64,000 nt of DNA from Methylomonas sp. ZR1 (GCF_013141865.1 NZ_RCST01000001.1:4650001-4714000); one strand, 5' to 3'. Counted from the first letter of the stretch, positions 25,579 through 35,364 are shown. Numbers and translations: made by a program. Notes: generated by a model not told the origin, from the letters alone.

Positions 25579-26791
25579 TGGCCTGACGAAGGGTGGAGTC
25601 GGCAGGATGACTGAGTAAGGCACCGAGAAAAAACGCCAGCAAATAGCCTTCAGCAAAAGTTTTGAAATGCGAGTTGAACAGGCTTGAAGCACAAATTGCC
25701 ACCAAAAAACTGGCGGCAATCGGCCCGTAGGGCTTGTTATTCATGCCCTGGCGCAATGCGACGACAATATAAGCAAAGAACAACAGCAAGCCGACCAAGC
25801 CGTTTTCCAGCCAAATAAACAGGTATTGATTATGCGGGTCGCTAGTGCTGGTGCCTTGCCATCCCTGGCTTTTGGCCAAGGCATAATTACTGTAGGTCGG
25901 CTTGAACGATGACGTGCCATAGCCAAACCAAGGCGCTTTCTCGATGAGTTCCACGGTGTTTTTGTAAAAGACCACCCGAATGCCTACCGATGTTAAATCC
26001 TGGCTGCTTTGATAGCTTGCTTGTTCGTCCCAGGCCAGTCTGAATCGGTCTTGCAAGGTGTTGGAGCTCAGGCCAAAGGCCACCAGCACGATGGCGGCTA
26101 TCCCAATAATTTGTGGTAGTTTGCTGTAGCCATATATCGAGCCCAATGCAAAAACCGCGGCGATGGGTACGGCCAAATAGCCACTCCTACCGGTACTGAT
26201 GAAGAAAATATTGAATAAAAATATGGCAATTCCCGCCCACACGGCATATTTCCAACGAGGGGTTAGCGGTTCCTGCACCAGGAAGATAGCGCATAGCAGG
26301 GCCGCCACAAAAGCAGTGCTCTGGGTGGCGTGATTGGTCATGAAAATACCGGCTTCCCGGCCGTCTCTAACGATAAGATCCAACGCCCAAAGCGGCATCG
26401 CAATCATGCCAGCCACCACCATGGCGACAAAATAGCTGTAGACAAAACGTTTTTGCCACTGCGATTGCTGAAAAACACCGAGTAGCAGAAACACGTAAAG
26501 TAGTTTTTTCCAGCTGGATAAGGTTTCCAATTTGCTGTGCCAGTCTGTTTCGGCGTAAAGCGTGCCGATGATTAACCAGGCAAAGAAAAGCACGATCATT
26601 TTTCCGACAGGCTGTTGCCAGGATAACTTAAGGGTCTGCACTGCCTGGCCGGAAAGTAGCCAGAATATCAGTAATGCCACGCTGGCTATGCTGGCAACCG
26701 CCGTGGAAACGGGGGCGGCGATAGCAGCGGCAATAGTGAGGCAGCGACAGATGTTGAGCGATGTCTCGGATGTCAGGGGGGATGCAAGCAT
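25571..26791 (-). CDS. O-antigen ligase-like membrane protein
   Basis: This multi-span membrane protein (406 residues, about 10-12 helices) has the Wzy_C/WaaL periplasmic loop region with YGTSSFKPTYSNYAL and DPHNQYLFIWLENGLVGLLLF. The His of DPHNQYL is the conserved residue of O-antigen ligases. Ligases attach glycans to lipid A-core at the periplasmic face. Start 26791 has AAGG 9 nt upstream; an ATG at 26812 would add seven residues. A Wzy polymerase cannot be excluded. Confidence 0.82.
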   Translation of the reverse strand: MLASPLTSETSLNICRCLTIAAAIAAPVSTAVASIASVALLIFWLLSGQAVQTLKLSWQQPVGKMIVLFFAWLIIGTLYAETDWHSKLETLSSWKKLLYVFLLLGVFQQSQWQKRFVYSYFVAMVVAGMIAMPLWALDLIVRDGREAGIFMTNHATQSTAFVAALLCAIFLVQEPLTPRWKYAVWAGIAIFLFNIFFISTGRSGYLAVPIAAVFALGSIYGYSKLPQIIGIAAIVLVAFGLSSNTLQDRFRLAWDEQASYQSSQDLTSVGIRVVFYKNTVELIEKAPWFGYGTSSFKPTYSNYALAKSQGWQGTSTSDPHNQYLFIWLENGLVGLLLFFAYIVVALRQGMNNKPYGPIAASFLVAICASSLFNSHFKTFAEGYLLAFFLGALLSHPADSTLRQANA

Positions 26792-26802
26792 ATTTTGTAG
26801 CC

Positions 26803-27531
26803 TTAGCGCCATAACTGATAAATGTATTTACGCTTGAGTTTTTCCCAGCGGAAAAACAGTCCTTTCAGCCAGGTGGGCGGATCGGCTTCCAAAGCACTTT
26901 TGAACATGCCGTTTTTACTGCCTTGTTCGATGACAGGATCTTCCAGCCAAATCATTTGAATGCCGAGCTGTTTGTCGATTTTTTCGAACTGATTGTCAAT
27001 CGGTTCGGCGATTTTGTGAGTTTTAATCCAGTCTAGTCTCTGGCGGGCGGTGCTGGAATCAATAAGATAGGAATCGGCAAAGCGACCGCGATGCCCGAGA
27101 TACAGGTATTGATCCGGTTTGCGCTGACTCTTGGGCGTAAAAAAATTACCGCCGGAGCCGACGTAGATGACTTTGTTGCCGGGAAATTGCCCGCTCTGAC
27201 TGAGTGCGCGTTGCAAACCGAGCTGAATATCCTTACTGAACACGGCATCGTCTTCCAGTACCAAACAGAAACCTTGGCCATTACCGTCCGCAATTCTCTG
27301 TAAGGCTGCCACATGCTTTAATGCGCAGGATTGCTGAGCCGTAGTCAGATGATGGTCGTCACGGAAATACTCGGCCACCACGCTGTCTGTCAAATCGCCT
27401 ATATCCCAGTCGAAAATAAATTCCGCCGATAGTCCGAAATCGCGCAGTTGTTGTTCCATGAACATACGGCGTTGACTGAACGCTTTGACATTCAAAACCA
27501 AAATGCGGTCAAGGCTAGGCGATTGCATCAT
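26803..27531 (-). CDS. Family 25 glycosyltransferase (LPS biosynthesis)
   Basis: The 242 residues match GT25 enzymes of LPS oligosaccharide synthesis: ILVLNVKAFSQRRMFMEQQL at the start, SCALKHVAAL, and the DXD region LVLEDDAVF. The start is one of two adjacent ATG codons at 27531 and 27528. It is clustered with other surface-glycan genes; donor and acceptor are unknown. Confidence 0.85.
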   Translation of the reverse strand: MMQSPSLDRILVLNVKAFSQRRMFMEQQLRDFGLSAEFIFDWDIGDLTDSVVAEYFRDDHHLTTAQQSCALKHVAALQRIADGNGQGFCLVLEDDAVFSKDIQLGLQRALSQSGQFPGNKVIYVGSGGNFFTPKSQRKPDQYLYLGHRGRFADSYLIDSSTARQRLDWIKTHKIAEPIDNQFEKIDKQLGIQMIWLEDPVIEQGSKNGMFKSALEADPPTWLKGLFFRWEKLKRKYIYQLWR

Positions 27532-27620
27532 GCGAAATTGTAGTTAGGCTGCTGACAAAAGCGGCGATTATCGACGGTTTTGTGGAAAATAACATCATCG
27601 TTATGGCCGTTGTCAATTAA

Positions 27621-28745
27621 TCAACGCGATGCAGGTGACCGTTTGGCTCGCAATGTTTGCGCGATAGCGTCGATTACCCTGCCACTGGATAGCTGATCGA
27701 GGCAGGCACTATAGCTCTCGCGGTGCCGGTCACAACCTTCCAGTTGGCAGGGTAGGCAGTTTTGTTCGGTTTGGCCTTGCAGCAGATACACGTTATTTAC
27801 TTGGCTTGAACCACGAGACACGAATGGCGTTTTATCTTCGCCGTATCCGCACGGCCAGGGTGCCCATTTTTCCGGATCGGTGGGTCCGAATAAGGCAAAA
27901 GTCAGTGTGCCGGTGGCCGCCGCCAAGTGGGTGATGCCGGTGTCTGGGCCGACGAAGAATGCGGCTTTGCCAATCAAGGCGGACAATTGCGCCAGCGACA
28001 GATGACCGGCAAGATTGATGACATCTGTTGGCAGTTGTTGCTGTATTTCTCGCAAGGCTGCCAACTCGGCGGGATTGCCGCTGCCGGTTAATACGACTTT
28101 AAAACCTTGCCGGTCTAAAAAGGCGATGAGCTCGCACCAGCCCTCGGCGTGCCACTGTTTATAGCGCCATTGCGGCATAATATGTAGAACGACGTAGGGA
28201 TCAGTTATGCTGGGTATCGGCGTCGAGCTTTGCGGCGGAGTCAGGCGATAGCAAGGCGCTATTCCCAGTAACTTGCAGAAGCGCAAGTTTTCCAAGACGG
28301 CGTGACCGTAATCGCTGCTAAATACCAGCCAGCGCTTGAGTAGCGCTTTTTTCCACCAAGCCTTAGTAGCATCGCCAGGCACAAAGCCGATGCTGGTTTT
28401 GCCGGCTATCGCTGCGCACAAAGTTGGCCGGTCGCCGGCTTGCGTGGAAATGGCTAAATCGTAACGGCGAAACAGGCTGAATAACAATTTGCCGAATGCC
28501 AAACCGCCGGGCTTGCCCGCTACGGTTAATAAGCGCCGGATGTCGGGATTGCCTTCCAGCATACCGGCGTTGCTGGCCGGCAGTAAAACGTCAATGTCGG
28601 CGTTTGGATAGGCTTGCTTCAGCGACGAGATGAGTGGGGTAACCAGCAACGTATCGCCCAGATAACGCAGGGTTATCACCAGAATGCGTTTAGGTTGTAT
28701 ATTGAGCGGTTTTTGGTTGGGCATGGAACGCTGGCTGATCAACAT
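27621..28745 (-). CDS. Family 9 glycosyltransferase (ADP-heptose:LPS heptosyltransferase-like)
   Basis: GT9 enzymes add heptose residues to the LPS inner core. The 374 residues show RILVITLRYLGDTLLVTPLI at the start and the donor-site FVGPDTGITHLAAATG followed by FGPTDPEKWAPW. The start at 28745 or the ATG 21 nt inside (28724) are both possible. It is divergent from msbA with only 27 bp between starts, so promoters must overlap the coding ends. Confidence 0.88.
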   Translation of the reverse strand: MLISQRSMPNQKPLNIQPKRILVITLRYLGDTLLVTPLISSLKQAYPNADIDVLLPASNAGMLEGNPDIRRLLTVAGKPGGLAFGKLLFSLFRRYDLAISTQAGDRPTLCAAIAGKTSIGFVPGDATKAWWKKALLKRWLVFSSDYGHAVLENLRFCKLLGIAPCYRLTPPQSSTPIPSITDPYVVLHIMPQWRYKQWHAEGWCELIAFLDRQGFKVVLTGSGNPAELAALREIQQQLPTDVINLAGHLSLAQLSALIGKAAFFVGPDTGITHLAAATGTLTFALFGPTDPEKWAPWPCGYGEDKTPFVSRGSSQVNNVYLLQGQTEQNCLPCQLEGCDRHRESYSACLDQLSSGRVIDAIAQTLRAKRSPASR

Positions 28746-28772
28746 GGCTGTACATTTTAAAGGTAAACAGTA

Positions 28773-30566
28773 TTGAACACGTTACAAAATTCGCGCAAAA
28801 CCATGACGGACGGGCAGGTGTACAAACGCTTGTTAGCGTTTGTGTTGCCGTATTGGCGTTTATTTTTGGTAACTGCCATCGGTTTTGCGATCTATGCCGC
28901 GACCGAGCCGGCGGTGGTGATGATTATTCAGCGCATCATCGACAGCTTTGGGGCGCCGGATCGGGGAGATATTCAATATCTGCCGCTGGCCTTCGTGGTG
29001 TTGTTTCTGGTACGCGGCATAGGCTCGTTTTTGGGTAATTATTACCTGGCGCGAATTTCCGGCAATTTAATTCACAAGCTGCGTTGCGAAATTTTTAATC
29101 AGTACACCCGCTTGTCGGTGCAATATTTCGATGCGCATAACAGCGGCTACATGATTTCGCGGATTACCAATAATATCGGCGAAGTCACGCGGGCGACGTC
29201 CGATTCGATTCGTTCTTTCGTGCGCGAAGGTTTTACTGCGGTTGGCTTGCTGGGTTATCTGGCTTATACCAACTGGCAGCTCTCCTTGGTGTTTTTGGCG
29301 ATAGCCCCGGTGGTAGCGATCATGGTGCGTTATGTCGGCAAACGTTTAAAACGCTTAAGCCGCAACATGCAAGATACCGTGGGCGATTTGACGCATATCA
29401 CCTCGGAAATGGTCTCCGGAAACCGTATCGTAAAGAGTTTCGGCGGGGAAGATTACGAGCGGCAACGCTTTAAGAAAGCCAGTCTGGAAAATCGCGGCCA
29501 ACATCGCAAGCTGATCATGACCGTATCGCTGAATAATCCGTTGATGCAACTGGTCATTTCTTTTGCCTTGGCCGGCATGATGTATCTGGCCTTGATCATG
29601 ATGAAATCGTCCAGCCCGGGGGAATTCGTCGGCTTTTTTACCGCGGCATTCTTGTTGCCCAAACCGATTCGGCAATTGAGCGATGCCAATTCCGAGATCC
29701 TGCGCGGTATCGCGGCGGCGGAATCTTTATTCGAAGTATTGGACGAGCCGGCGGAAATCGATGGTGGCGACTATCAGGTTGAGCGCAGCCAGGGCCGCAT
29801 CGAATTCAAAAATCTCAGTTTTAGCTATCCCGGCAGTGAAACCCCGGCCTTGAATAACATCAATGTGACGATCGAACCCGGCCAGACTGTAGCCTTGGTC
29901 GGGGCTTCGGGTGGCGGCAAAAGCACGATGATTAACCTGTTGCCGCGTTTTTACGACTACGAGCAGGGCGAGATTTTGATCGATGGCGTGCCGTTAAAAC
30001 GCTACCGCTTGGATAGTTTGCGCCGGCAGATCGCCTTGGTTACCCAAAACGTCACCTTGTTCAACGCTTCCGTTGCGAATAATATTGCCTATGGTGCGTT
30101 ACAAGGTGCGGCCAGAGAGCAGATAGAGCAGGCCGCGGTCGATGCCTATGCGATGGACTTTATCAGCAAAATGCCGCAAGGATTGGAGACCGAGATTGGT
30201 GAGAATGGTGTCAAGCTGTCCGGTGGCCAGCGCCAGCGCTTGGCCCTGGCTCGGGCCCTATTGAAGGATGCACCCATTTTGATTCTGGATGAAGCCACTT
30301 CGGCGCTGGATACCGAATCGGAGCGCTACATTCAGGCGGCATTGAAGCGGGTGATGCAAGGCCGCACGACCTTGGTGGTGGCGCATCGCTTGTCCACCAT
30401 CGAGAGTGCGGATGTGATCTTGGTAATGGACAAAGGCCGGATTGTCGAACAAGGTTCGCATCGCGAACTGTTGGCTCGCGATGGGGCGTATGCCAAATTG
30501 CATAAGATGCAGTTTCAGGATGGCGGTCAAACAGAGCAGCCGGACACTGCTGTCGCGCAGGAGTGA
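28773..30566 (+). CDS. msbA: Lipid A/LPS flippase MsbA (ABC transporter)
   Basis: MsbA is a homodimeric ABC exporter that flips lipid A-core across the inner membrane. The TTG start at 28773 is supported by AAAGG 9 nt upstream; an ATG ten codons later is possible. The 597 residues have six N-terminal helices and an ATPase domain with Walker A GASGGGKST, Q-loop TQNVTLF, signature LSGGQRQRLALARAL, Walker B ILILDEATSALD and the H-loop VVAHRLSTI. It stands beside LPS glycosyltransferases, which supports its role. Confidence 0.94.
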   Translation: MNTLQNSRKTMTDGQVYKRLLAFVLPYWRLFLVTAIGFAIYAATEPAVVMIIQRIIDSFGAPDRGDIQYLPLAFVVLFLVRGIGSFLGNYYLARISGNLIHKLRCEIFNQYTRLSVQYFDAHNSGYMISRITNNIGEVTRATSDSIRSFVREGFTAVGLLGYLAYTNWQLSLVFLAIAPVVAIMVRYVGKRLKRLSRNMQDTVGDLTHITSEMVSGNRIVKSFGGEDYERQRFKKASLENRGQHRKLIMTVSLNNPLMQLVISFALAGMMYLALIMMKSSSPGEFVGFFTAAFLLPKPIRQLSDANSEILRGIAAAESLFEVLDEPAEIDGGDYQVERSQGRIEFKNLSFSYPGSETPALNNINVTIEPGQTVALVGASGGGKSTMINLLPRFYDYEQGEILIDGVPLKRYRLDSLRRQIALVTQNVTLFNASVANNIAYGALQGAAREQIEQAAVDAYAMDFISKMPQGLETEIGENGVKLSGGQRQRLALARALLKDAPILILDEATSALDTESERYIQAALKRVMQGRTTLVVAHRLSTIESADVILVMDKGRIVEQGSHRELLARDGAYAKLHKMQFQDGGQTEQPDTAVAQE

Positions 30567-30572
30567 AGAGTC

Positions 30573-30600
30573 AGCCGGCGGCTCAGATGATTCGCCGGCT
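30573..30600. terminator. Hairpin between convergent msbA and pqqE
   Basis: A perfect 8-bp stem (AGCCGGCG at 30573-30580 with CGCCGGCT at 30593-30600) lies in the 45-bp gap between the two stop codons. No T-run follows on either strand, so it may work as an RNA-stabilising end or as a weak two-way terminator. Confidence 0.4.
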
Positions 30601-30611
30601 GGGATAGGTGT

Positions 30612-31736
30612 TTAAAATTGTTTGGAGTTTTTGCTGTTGCGGAATATCAGCGGCTTTTCACTGTCGGACAAGGCGAGTTCGCGCGCCGAATCAATCGCGG
30701 CGTCGATTCTGTGTCGCTCCGGCGATTTGCTGCATACCGGGTCAGTACTGTACATGTCGCCGTTAAACAGGAAGGCTTGACAGCGGCAACCGCCGAAGTC
30801 CTTGCCTTTCTCGTCGCAACTGCGGCAAGGCTCCTGCATCCATTCCGTACCGCGGAAGAAGTTGAAGGTTTTTGATTCGTTCCAGATTTCGGCTATGCTG
30901 AAATCCTTGACGTTCGGGCAATCCAGGCCGGGCAGTTCGCGTGCAGAATGACAGGGTAGCGCGGTGCCGTCCGGTGCGATGGTCAAGAAGGTGGTGCCCC
31001 AGCCGTTCATGCAGGCTTTCGGCCGGTCTTCGTAGTAATCCGGCACCACGTAATAAATCTTCATCTTGCCGGCGACTTTTTCCTTGTAAGCCTGGGCAAT
31101 TTTCTCCGCTTCCTGGAATTGCTCGCGGGTGGGCAGCAAGGCGTCCCTATTCAAATGCGCCCAGCCGTAATATTGGGTGTTGGCTAATTCCAGATAATCG
31201 GCGCCGAGGTTATCGGCCATCTCCAGAATTTGCGGCATTTGGTGAATGTTTTCGCGGTGGATCACCACGCAGAGCACCATCGGATAACCGTGTTTTTTAA
31301 TCAGTCTCGCCACGTCCTGTTTGTGCTGGTAGGTGGCGGTGCCGGCGATGTGATCGTTCAGTTCCTGGGTGCTGGCCTGAATACTGATCTGGATATGGTC
31401 CAAACCGGCTTGTTTTAATTCGACGATTTTTTCTTCGCTCAAGCCATAACCCGAAGTGATCAGGTTGGAGTAATAACCCAGTTCGCGCGCGTATGCTACC
31501 AATTCTGTCAAGTCCTGGCGGGTTAGCGGTTCGCCGCCGGAAAATCCCAACTGTACCGCACCCATTTTGCGCGCCTGGCTTAATACGCGCTTCCAATCCT
31601 CGGTACTTAATTCGTTCGGATATTTAGCGTAATCCAAGGGGTTGGAGCAATAAGGGCATTGCAGCGGGCACTTGTAGCTCAGCTCGGCCAACAGCCAGCG
31701 TGGTGGGGTAATATTAAGCTTGTTTGATCCAGCCAT
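30612..31736 (-). CDS. pqqE: PqqE, radical SAM PQQ-precursor peptide cyclase
   Basis: PqqE joins the conserved Glu and Tyr of PqqA by a carbon-carbon bond, the first committed step of PQQ formation. The 374 residues start with the radical-SAM site CPLQCPYC (C23, C27, C30), then GFSGGEPL, and end with the SPASM iron-sulfur cysteines (CHSAREL, CRSCDEK, CRCQAF). The start overlaps the end of pqqD by 23 nt. It is the last gene of the operon here. Confidence 0.97.
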   Translation of the reverse strand: MAGSNKLNITPPRWLLAELSYKCPLQCPYCSNPLDYAKYPNELSTEDWKRVLSQARKMGAVQLGFSGGEPLTRQDLTELVAYARELGYYSNLITSGYGLSEEKIVELKQAGLDHIQISIQASTQELNDHIAGTATYQHKQDVARLIKKHGYPMVLCVVIHRENIHQMPQILEMADNLGADYLELANTQYYGWAHLNRDALLPTREQFQEAEKIAQAYKEKVAGKMKIYYVVPDYYEDRPKACMNGWGTTFLTIAPDGTALPCHSARELPGLDCPNVKDFSIAEIWNESKTFNFFRGTEWMQEPCRSCDEKGKDFGGCRCQAFLFNGDMYSTDPVCSKSPERHRIDAAIDSARELALSDSEKPLIFRNSKNSKQF

Positions 31737-31986
31737 TTTGCAATGCTACGTTCAAAAAGTTAGTGATGTCGTTGGTCAGGTCGGAGGTAGCGAATTTTTC
31801 TTCCAATTCGGCGACGATTTGCGCCAGCATCCGGCTACCGTCGCATAGCTTGAGGATTTCTGCCGAACTTTGGTTTAACTCGACCATGCCTTCGGGATAG
31901 AGAATCACGTATTTTTGCTGGGCTTCTTCCCATTGCAGTCTATGCAGCGGCGAGAATTGGATAAGTTGGTCTGGGGTGATGGTCAT
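31714..31986 (-). CDS. pqqD: PqqD, PqqA peptide chaperone
   Basis: PqqD binds PqqA and presents it to PqqE. ATG 31986 gives 90 residues, the usual length; the frame opens seven codons earlier. It has the winged-helix RRE-type fold pattern ([34 protein letters not shown]). It is separated from pqqC by an inserted Uma2-like gene, whereas pqqC and pqqD are normally adjacent. Confidence 0.95.
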   Translation of the reverse strand: MTITPDQLIQFSPLHRLQWEEAQQKYVILYPEGMVELNQSSAEILKLCDGSRMLAQIVAELEEKFATSDLTNDITNFLNVALQNGWIKQA

Positions 31987-32019
31987 GAGGTTCCGGTGTT
32001 TAAGCAAACGGCTAGCGCA

Positions 32020-32583
32020 TTAAGCCGCTTCAATGTCTTCAAATATTTCCGCTAGCGGCAGGCTGAGACTCAAGCTGTGTAGCTGGCAATCGACTTCGCC
32101 TAGGTAGTCGTGTAGTAGCCAATCGTTTTCGGCTGTGCGGCGGAAGCACTCGACGCGGCGCGCGTCGATGTCGACGATCAGGTATTCCTGTAGCGACGCG
32201 AGTTTGCGGTAGGCAGCGAATTTGCCGCCGCGGTCATAAGCAGCGGTCGAGTCGGATAGAACTTCGACGATCAGCGTTGGGTTGGAAATATATTGCTGGT
32301 TGCCCAAGTCACCGGGATGGCACGACACCATCACGTCAGGGTAAAAAAAGGCGTCGGCTGCTTCGACTTTCAATTTCAAGTCGGCGATATAAGGCCGGCA
32401 AGGCGTGCCGCGTAAGCGTTGTTTCAGGCCTGCAAAAATGTTGCCGGAGACGATCACGTGATTCTGTCTTGCCCCGACCATCGCAAAAACTTCGCCGGCG
32501 ACGAACTCGTGCTTCTCAGCCTGGGTTGCTTCCCAAGCCAGATAATCCTCGGCACTAAAATGAAGTCGCTCGGCGGTTTGCAT
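32020..32583 (-). CDS. Uma2-family (DUF820) PD-(D/E)XK nuclease-like protein inside the pqq operon
   Basis: The 187 residues from ATG 32583 carry the Uma2 pattern: HFSAEDYLAWE, EFVAGEVFAM, NHVIVSGNI, FYPDVMVSC, LIVEVLSDSTAAYDRGGKFAAYRKL and EYLIVD. The D, E and K of the nuclease-like core are present. Uma2 proteins are abundant in cyanobacteria and scattered elsewhere, often mobile, with unknown roles. The ATG lies 2 nt after the pqqC stop, and pqqD begins 33 nt after its own stop, so it should be cotranscribed. It was probably inserted without disturbing the operon; a role in PQQ synthesis is not indicated by its family. Confidence 0.85.
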   Translation of the reverse strand: MQTAERLHFSAEDYLAWEATQAEKHEFVAGEVFAMVGARQNHVIVSGNIFAGLKQRLRGTPCRPYIADLKLKVEAADAFFYPDVMVSCHPGDLGNQQYISNPTLIVEVLSDSTAAYDRGGKFAAYRKLASLQEYLIVDIDARRVECFRRTAENDWLLHDYLGEVDCQLHSLSLSLPLAEIFEDIEAA

Positions 32584-32585
32584 GG

Positions 32586-33314
32586 TTATTTTTCGATATT
32601 GAAATACGGCGGCATATCGGCAACATAAGCCAGATACATCGCATCGGCCATGCTCCACAGCACATCCAGTTTAAATTTCAGAATTTGCACCATGCGTTCC
32701 TGCTGTTCGCGGGTTTTGTACCAGTCTAGCGTCAGTTCCAAGCCGTGTTCCACATCGCGGCGGGCTTCGGTCAGGCGTTTGCGGAAGTAAGTGTAACCTT
32801 CTTGCTCGACCCATGGATAGACGTCCGGCCAATTGTCCAAGCGCTGTTGATGTATTTTCGGGGCGAAGAGTTCCGTCAGCGACGAACTGGCGGCTTCGTG
32901 CCACTCGGCGCGGCGGGCGAAGTTGACATAGGCATCGACTGCAAAACGCACGCCGGGCAGCACGTGTTCCAGCGAAGTAATTTCTTCGCGGCTCAGGCCA
33001 ACCGCGATGCCCAAACGGATCCAGGCTTCGATGCCGCCGGGATCGCCGGGGTGGCCGTCGTGATCAAGAATGCGTTGTACCCATTTGGCGCGGGTTTCCC
33101 GGTCCGGGCAGTTGGCCATGATATTGGCGTCCTTGATCGGAATCATCACCTGATAGTAAAAGCGGTTGGCGACCCAGCCTTGCAATTGCTGTTTGGTCAG
33201 CTTGCCCTCATTCATCAGCGTGTGCATCGGATGATGAATGTGGTAGAACTTTTCCATGCCGCGTAATTTGGCTTCGAATTCTTCGCGGCTCCAGGGTTGA
33301 TTATCAGCAGTCAT
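32586..33314 (-). CDS. pqqC: PqqC, pyrroloquinoline-quinone synthase
   Basis: PqqC carries out the final ring closure and oxidation to PQQ without a metal or cofactor. The 242 residues are helical and show [17 protein letters not shown], the substrate-contact stretch [35 protein letters not shown] and [12 protein letters not shown]. The length is near normal, with 11 nt between pqqB and this start. Confidence 0.97.
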   Translation of the reverse strand: MTADNQPWSREEFEAKLRGMEKFYHIHHPMHTLMNEGKLTKQQLQGWVANRFYYQVMIPIKDANIMANCPDRETRAKWVQRILDHDGHPGDPGGIEAWIRLGIAVGLSREEITSLEHVLPGVRFAVDAYVNFARRAEWHEAASSSLTELFAPKIHQQRLDNWPDVYPWVEQEGYTYFRKRLTEARRDVEHGLELTLDWYKTREQQERMVQILKFKLDVLWSMADAMYLAYVADMPPYFNIEK

Positions 33315-33325
33315 GTCACACCTTT

Positions 33326-34237
33326 TTATAAGTCAATTTCCAGTCCGTCGTAAGCCACTTCGATGCCGTTGGCATCCAGGGTTTTACGCTCCGGCGAATC
33401 TTCGTCGAGAATCGGGTTGGTGTTGTTGATATGAATCAAAATCTTGCGAGCGTTTGGCACGCCATTCAATACTTCAATCATGCCACCAGGCCCGGACTGC
33501 GGCAAGTGGCCAATGTCGCGAGCACGTTTTTGGCTAATGCCGCGTGTCACCATTTCGTCATCGGTCCAGAATGTACCGTCTACCATTAGACAGTCAACGT
33601 TCAGCATTGCTTGCAGGACGTGCGGCTCGATCTCACCGAGGCCGGGTGAGTAATACAGTTTTTTACCGGTGGAAATTTGCTCGACAATGACGCCGATGTT
33701 GTCGCCGTCGTGCGGATCGTGGCGGTGCGGCGAATAGGGCGGTGCCTTGCTTTTCAGGGCGTGGGCGTAAATCCGGATGTCGTCTATGCCCGGAATCTCG
33801 AACGGCGTTTCGTCACAGGCAATCGGATGATGATTGACGGTGCAATAGTCTTTCAACATGTTGAATAGCGGAAAGCCGCTAGTCAAATCCTGCTTGACCA
33901 TCTCGGTGCAATACACGTTCAACGGTTTGCCTTCGCGCAGCATCAGCATGCCGGTGGTATGGTCGATCTGGCTGTCGATCAAGAGCACGGCCTTAATGCC
34001 GGTATCGCGGATGCCTTCTTTAGGCTGAATGGCGGGAAACGCTTCCAATTGGGCGCGAATGTCCGGCGAGGTGTTAAACAGCAGCCAGTTGCGGTTGTCG
34101 GTACTGATCGCTATCGACGATTGGGTGCGGGCTTTGCCGTTGAATTGGCCGTTACGCAGGCGTCGGCAATTGTCGCAGTTGCAGTTCCATTGCGGAAAGC
34201 CGCCGCCGGCGCCGGCGCCGAGAACTCTAATCTTCAT
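33326..34237 (-). CDS. pqqB: PqqB, metallo-beta-lactamase-fold PQQ biosynthesis protein
   Basis: PqqB is an iron-dependent hydroxylase of the processed Glu-Tyr precursor. The 303 residues begin [19 protein letters not shown] with CDNC (zinc site), followed by [19 protein letters not shown] and [13 protein letters not shown]. It is separated from pqqA by about 110 bp that include a strong hairpin. Confidence 0.97.
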   Translation of the reverse strand: MKIRVLGAGAGGGFPQWNCNCDNCRRLRNGQFNGKARTQSSIAISTDNRNWLLFNTSPDIRAQLEAFPAIQPKEGIRDTGIKAVLLIDSQIDHTTGMLMLREGKPLNVYCTEMVKQDLTSGFPLFNMLKDYCTVNHHPIACDETPFEIPGIDDIRIYAHALKSKAPPYSPHRHDPHDGDNIGVIVEQISTGKKLYYSPGLGEIEPHVLQAMLNVDCLMVDGTFWTDDEMVTRGISQKRARDIGHLPQSGPGGMIEVLNGVPNARKILIHINNTNPILDEDSPERKTLDANGIEVAYDGLEIDL

Positions 34238-34299
34238 GTTTGCCTAAGGGGAATGATGAATGAGCGCCGCATGATACGGGATTAAAAAACGCCAGGCAA

Positions 34300-34329
34300 A
34301 AAAAAGGGGCAGGAAAATGCCCCTTTTTT
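34300..34329 (-). terminator. Strong hairpin with T/A tracts on both sides, between pqqA and pqqB
   Basis: A perfect 11-bp stem (34300-34310 with 34319-34329) has GGGGC/GCCCC flanked by runs of six A and six T around an 8-nt loop. It works in sequence as an intrinsic terminator on either strand. It lies 17 nt after the pqqA stop. Partial read-through would give excess pqqA mRNA over pqqBCDE, as expected where PqqA is the consumed precursor. Confidence 0.8.
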
Positions 34330-34346
34330 ATCGTCATCCCTAAGGA

Positions 34347-34421
34347 TTAACGGTTGTAGATGTACATGGTAACTTCAAAACCGAAACGCATGTCATTGTA
34401 AGCTGGTGTTTCCCATTTCAT
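34347..34421 (-). CDS. pqqA: PqqA, precursor peptide of PQQ
   Basis: PqqA is a ribosomally made 24-residue peptide whose Glu16 and Tyr20 become the PQQ skeleton. The frame has the family's start (MKWETPAYNDMR), the core FEVTMYIYNR with the E-x3-Y pair at 16 and 20, and the Shine-Dalgarno GGAGG 9 nt before ATG. It is too short for standard ORF calling. pqqBC, a Uma2-like gene and pqqDE follow on the same strand. Confidence 0.97.
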   Translation of the reverse strand: MKWETPAYNDMRFGFEVTMYIYNR

Positions 34422-34483
34422 TTATATACCCTCCAGAGGTTTTGTTGTTGTGTGCGATAGCTTGATCGAGAAAGCTGCGCCGA

Positions 34484-34512
34484 AGTATACGATGAAGTTT
34501 TTCTTTGCGCAA
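34484..34512 (-). promoter_or_regulatory. Sigma-70-type promoter of pqqA
   Basis: Read on the minus strand, TTGCGC (34507-34512), a 17-nt spacer and TATACT (34484-34489) form a good -35/-10 pair. Transcription would start near 34477, giving a 55-nt leader to pqqA. The rest of the 154 bp between pqqA and the TauE-like gene shows nothing else recognisable. Confidence 0.6.
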
Positions 34513-34575
34513 CAGAGCAATCAAACCGGAACTAACAGCATTTGGAGCGATGTCTCTGCGCTTAAGTTCCCTGCC

Positions 34576-35364
34576 TTACCAGGCCATTTTCAGCGCAAGC
34601 GCCAACAGCACAATCGCAAAGTAACGCTTCAATTTTTGTGCCGGCAAACTGTGCGCCAATTTGGCGCCTAACGGTGCGGTAAATATGCTGGTTAAGACTA
34701 TGCCGGCAAAAGCGGGTAGATAAAGATAGCCTAGGCTGCCAACGGGCAATTGGCTAACTTGCCAACCCAATACCGCGTAACTGGTCGCAGCCGCCAGGGC
34801 AATAGGGATTGCGCAGGTGCTGGAGGTGGCGACCGCGTTTTTCATCGGCAGGCCGTTGCTCGCCAGATAAGGTACGGTCATGGTGCCGCCGCCGATGCCT
34901 AAAATGGCTGATAGTACGCCGATCAACAGACCCATCGGGTAATCCAGGGAGAATTTGGCTGGGTGTGATGACGCTTTGTTGGGCTTGGGTATCGCCATTT
35001 GTGCGCTGGTATAAATTAGATAAGCAACAAAAAACCAACGGAGTGAGTCGGCGCTGATATATTCGGCCAACACTGCACCGCCAACGGCGCCCAGCAGCAT
35101 GCTCGGGGCTAAATGCCTTGCTCGTCGCCAATCGATGTTACCCAATTTGTGGTGCGTGCGCACTGAAGCAGCCGACGTAAGTACCGCAGTCGCCAGTGAT
35201 GTGGCAACGGCAATCAACATAATTTGTTCCGGATCAAAGCGCTGAGTTTGAAACACCCACACTAGCACCGGCACAATCAATGCGCCGCCGCCTATACCGA
35301 ACAAACCGGCGGCGACGCCGGCTAGAATGCCCAGTAAAAAGCTGGCTAAAAAAATTTCCGTCAT
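34576..35364 (-). CDS. TauE/SafE-family membrane permease
   Basis: This 262-residue inner-membrane protein has about eight helices in two halves, each with the family glycine motif (AGLFGIGGGALIVPVL near residue 20 and SAILGIGGGTMTVPYL near 150). The family exports sulfite, sulfoacetate or other organic anions; the substrate cannot be read. ATG 35364 is chosen; the frame opens 16 codons earlier without support. Confidence 0.88.
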   Translation of the reverse strand: MTEIFLASFLLGILAGVAAGLFGIGGGALIVPVLVWVFQTQRFDPEQIMLIAVATSLATAVLTSAASVRTHHKLGNIDWRRARHLAPSMLLGAVGGAVLAEYISADSLRWFFVAYLIYTSAQMAIPKPNKASSHPAKFSLDYPMGLLIGVLSAILGIGGGTMTVPYLASNGLPMKNAVATSSTCAIPIALAAATSYAVLGWQVSQLPVGSLGYLYLPAFAGIVLTSIFTAPLGAKLAHSLPAQKLKRYFAIVLLALALKMAW

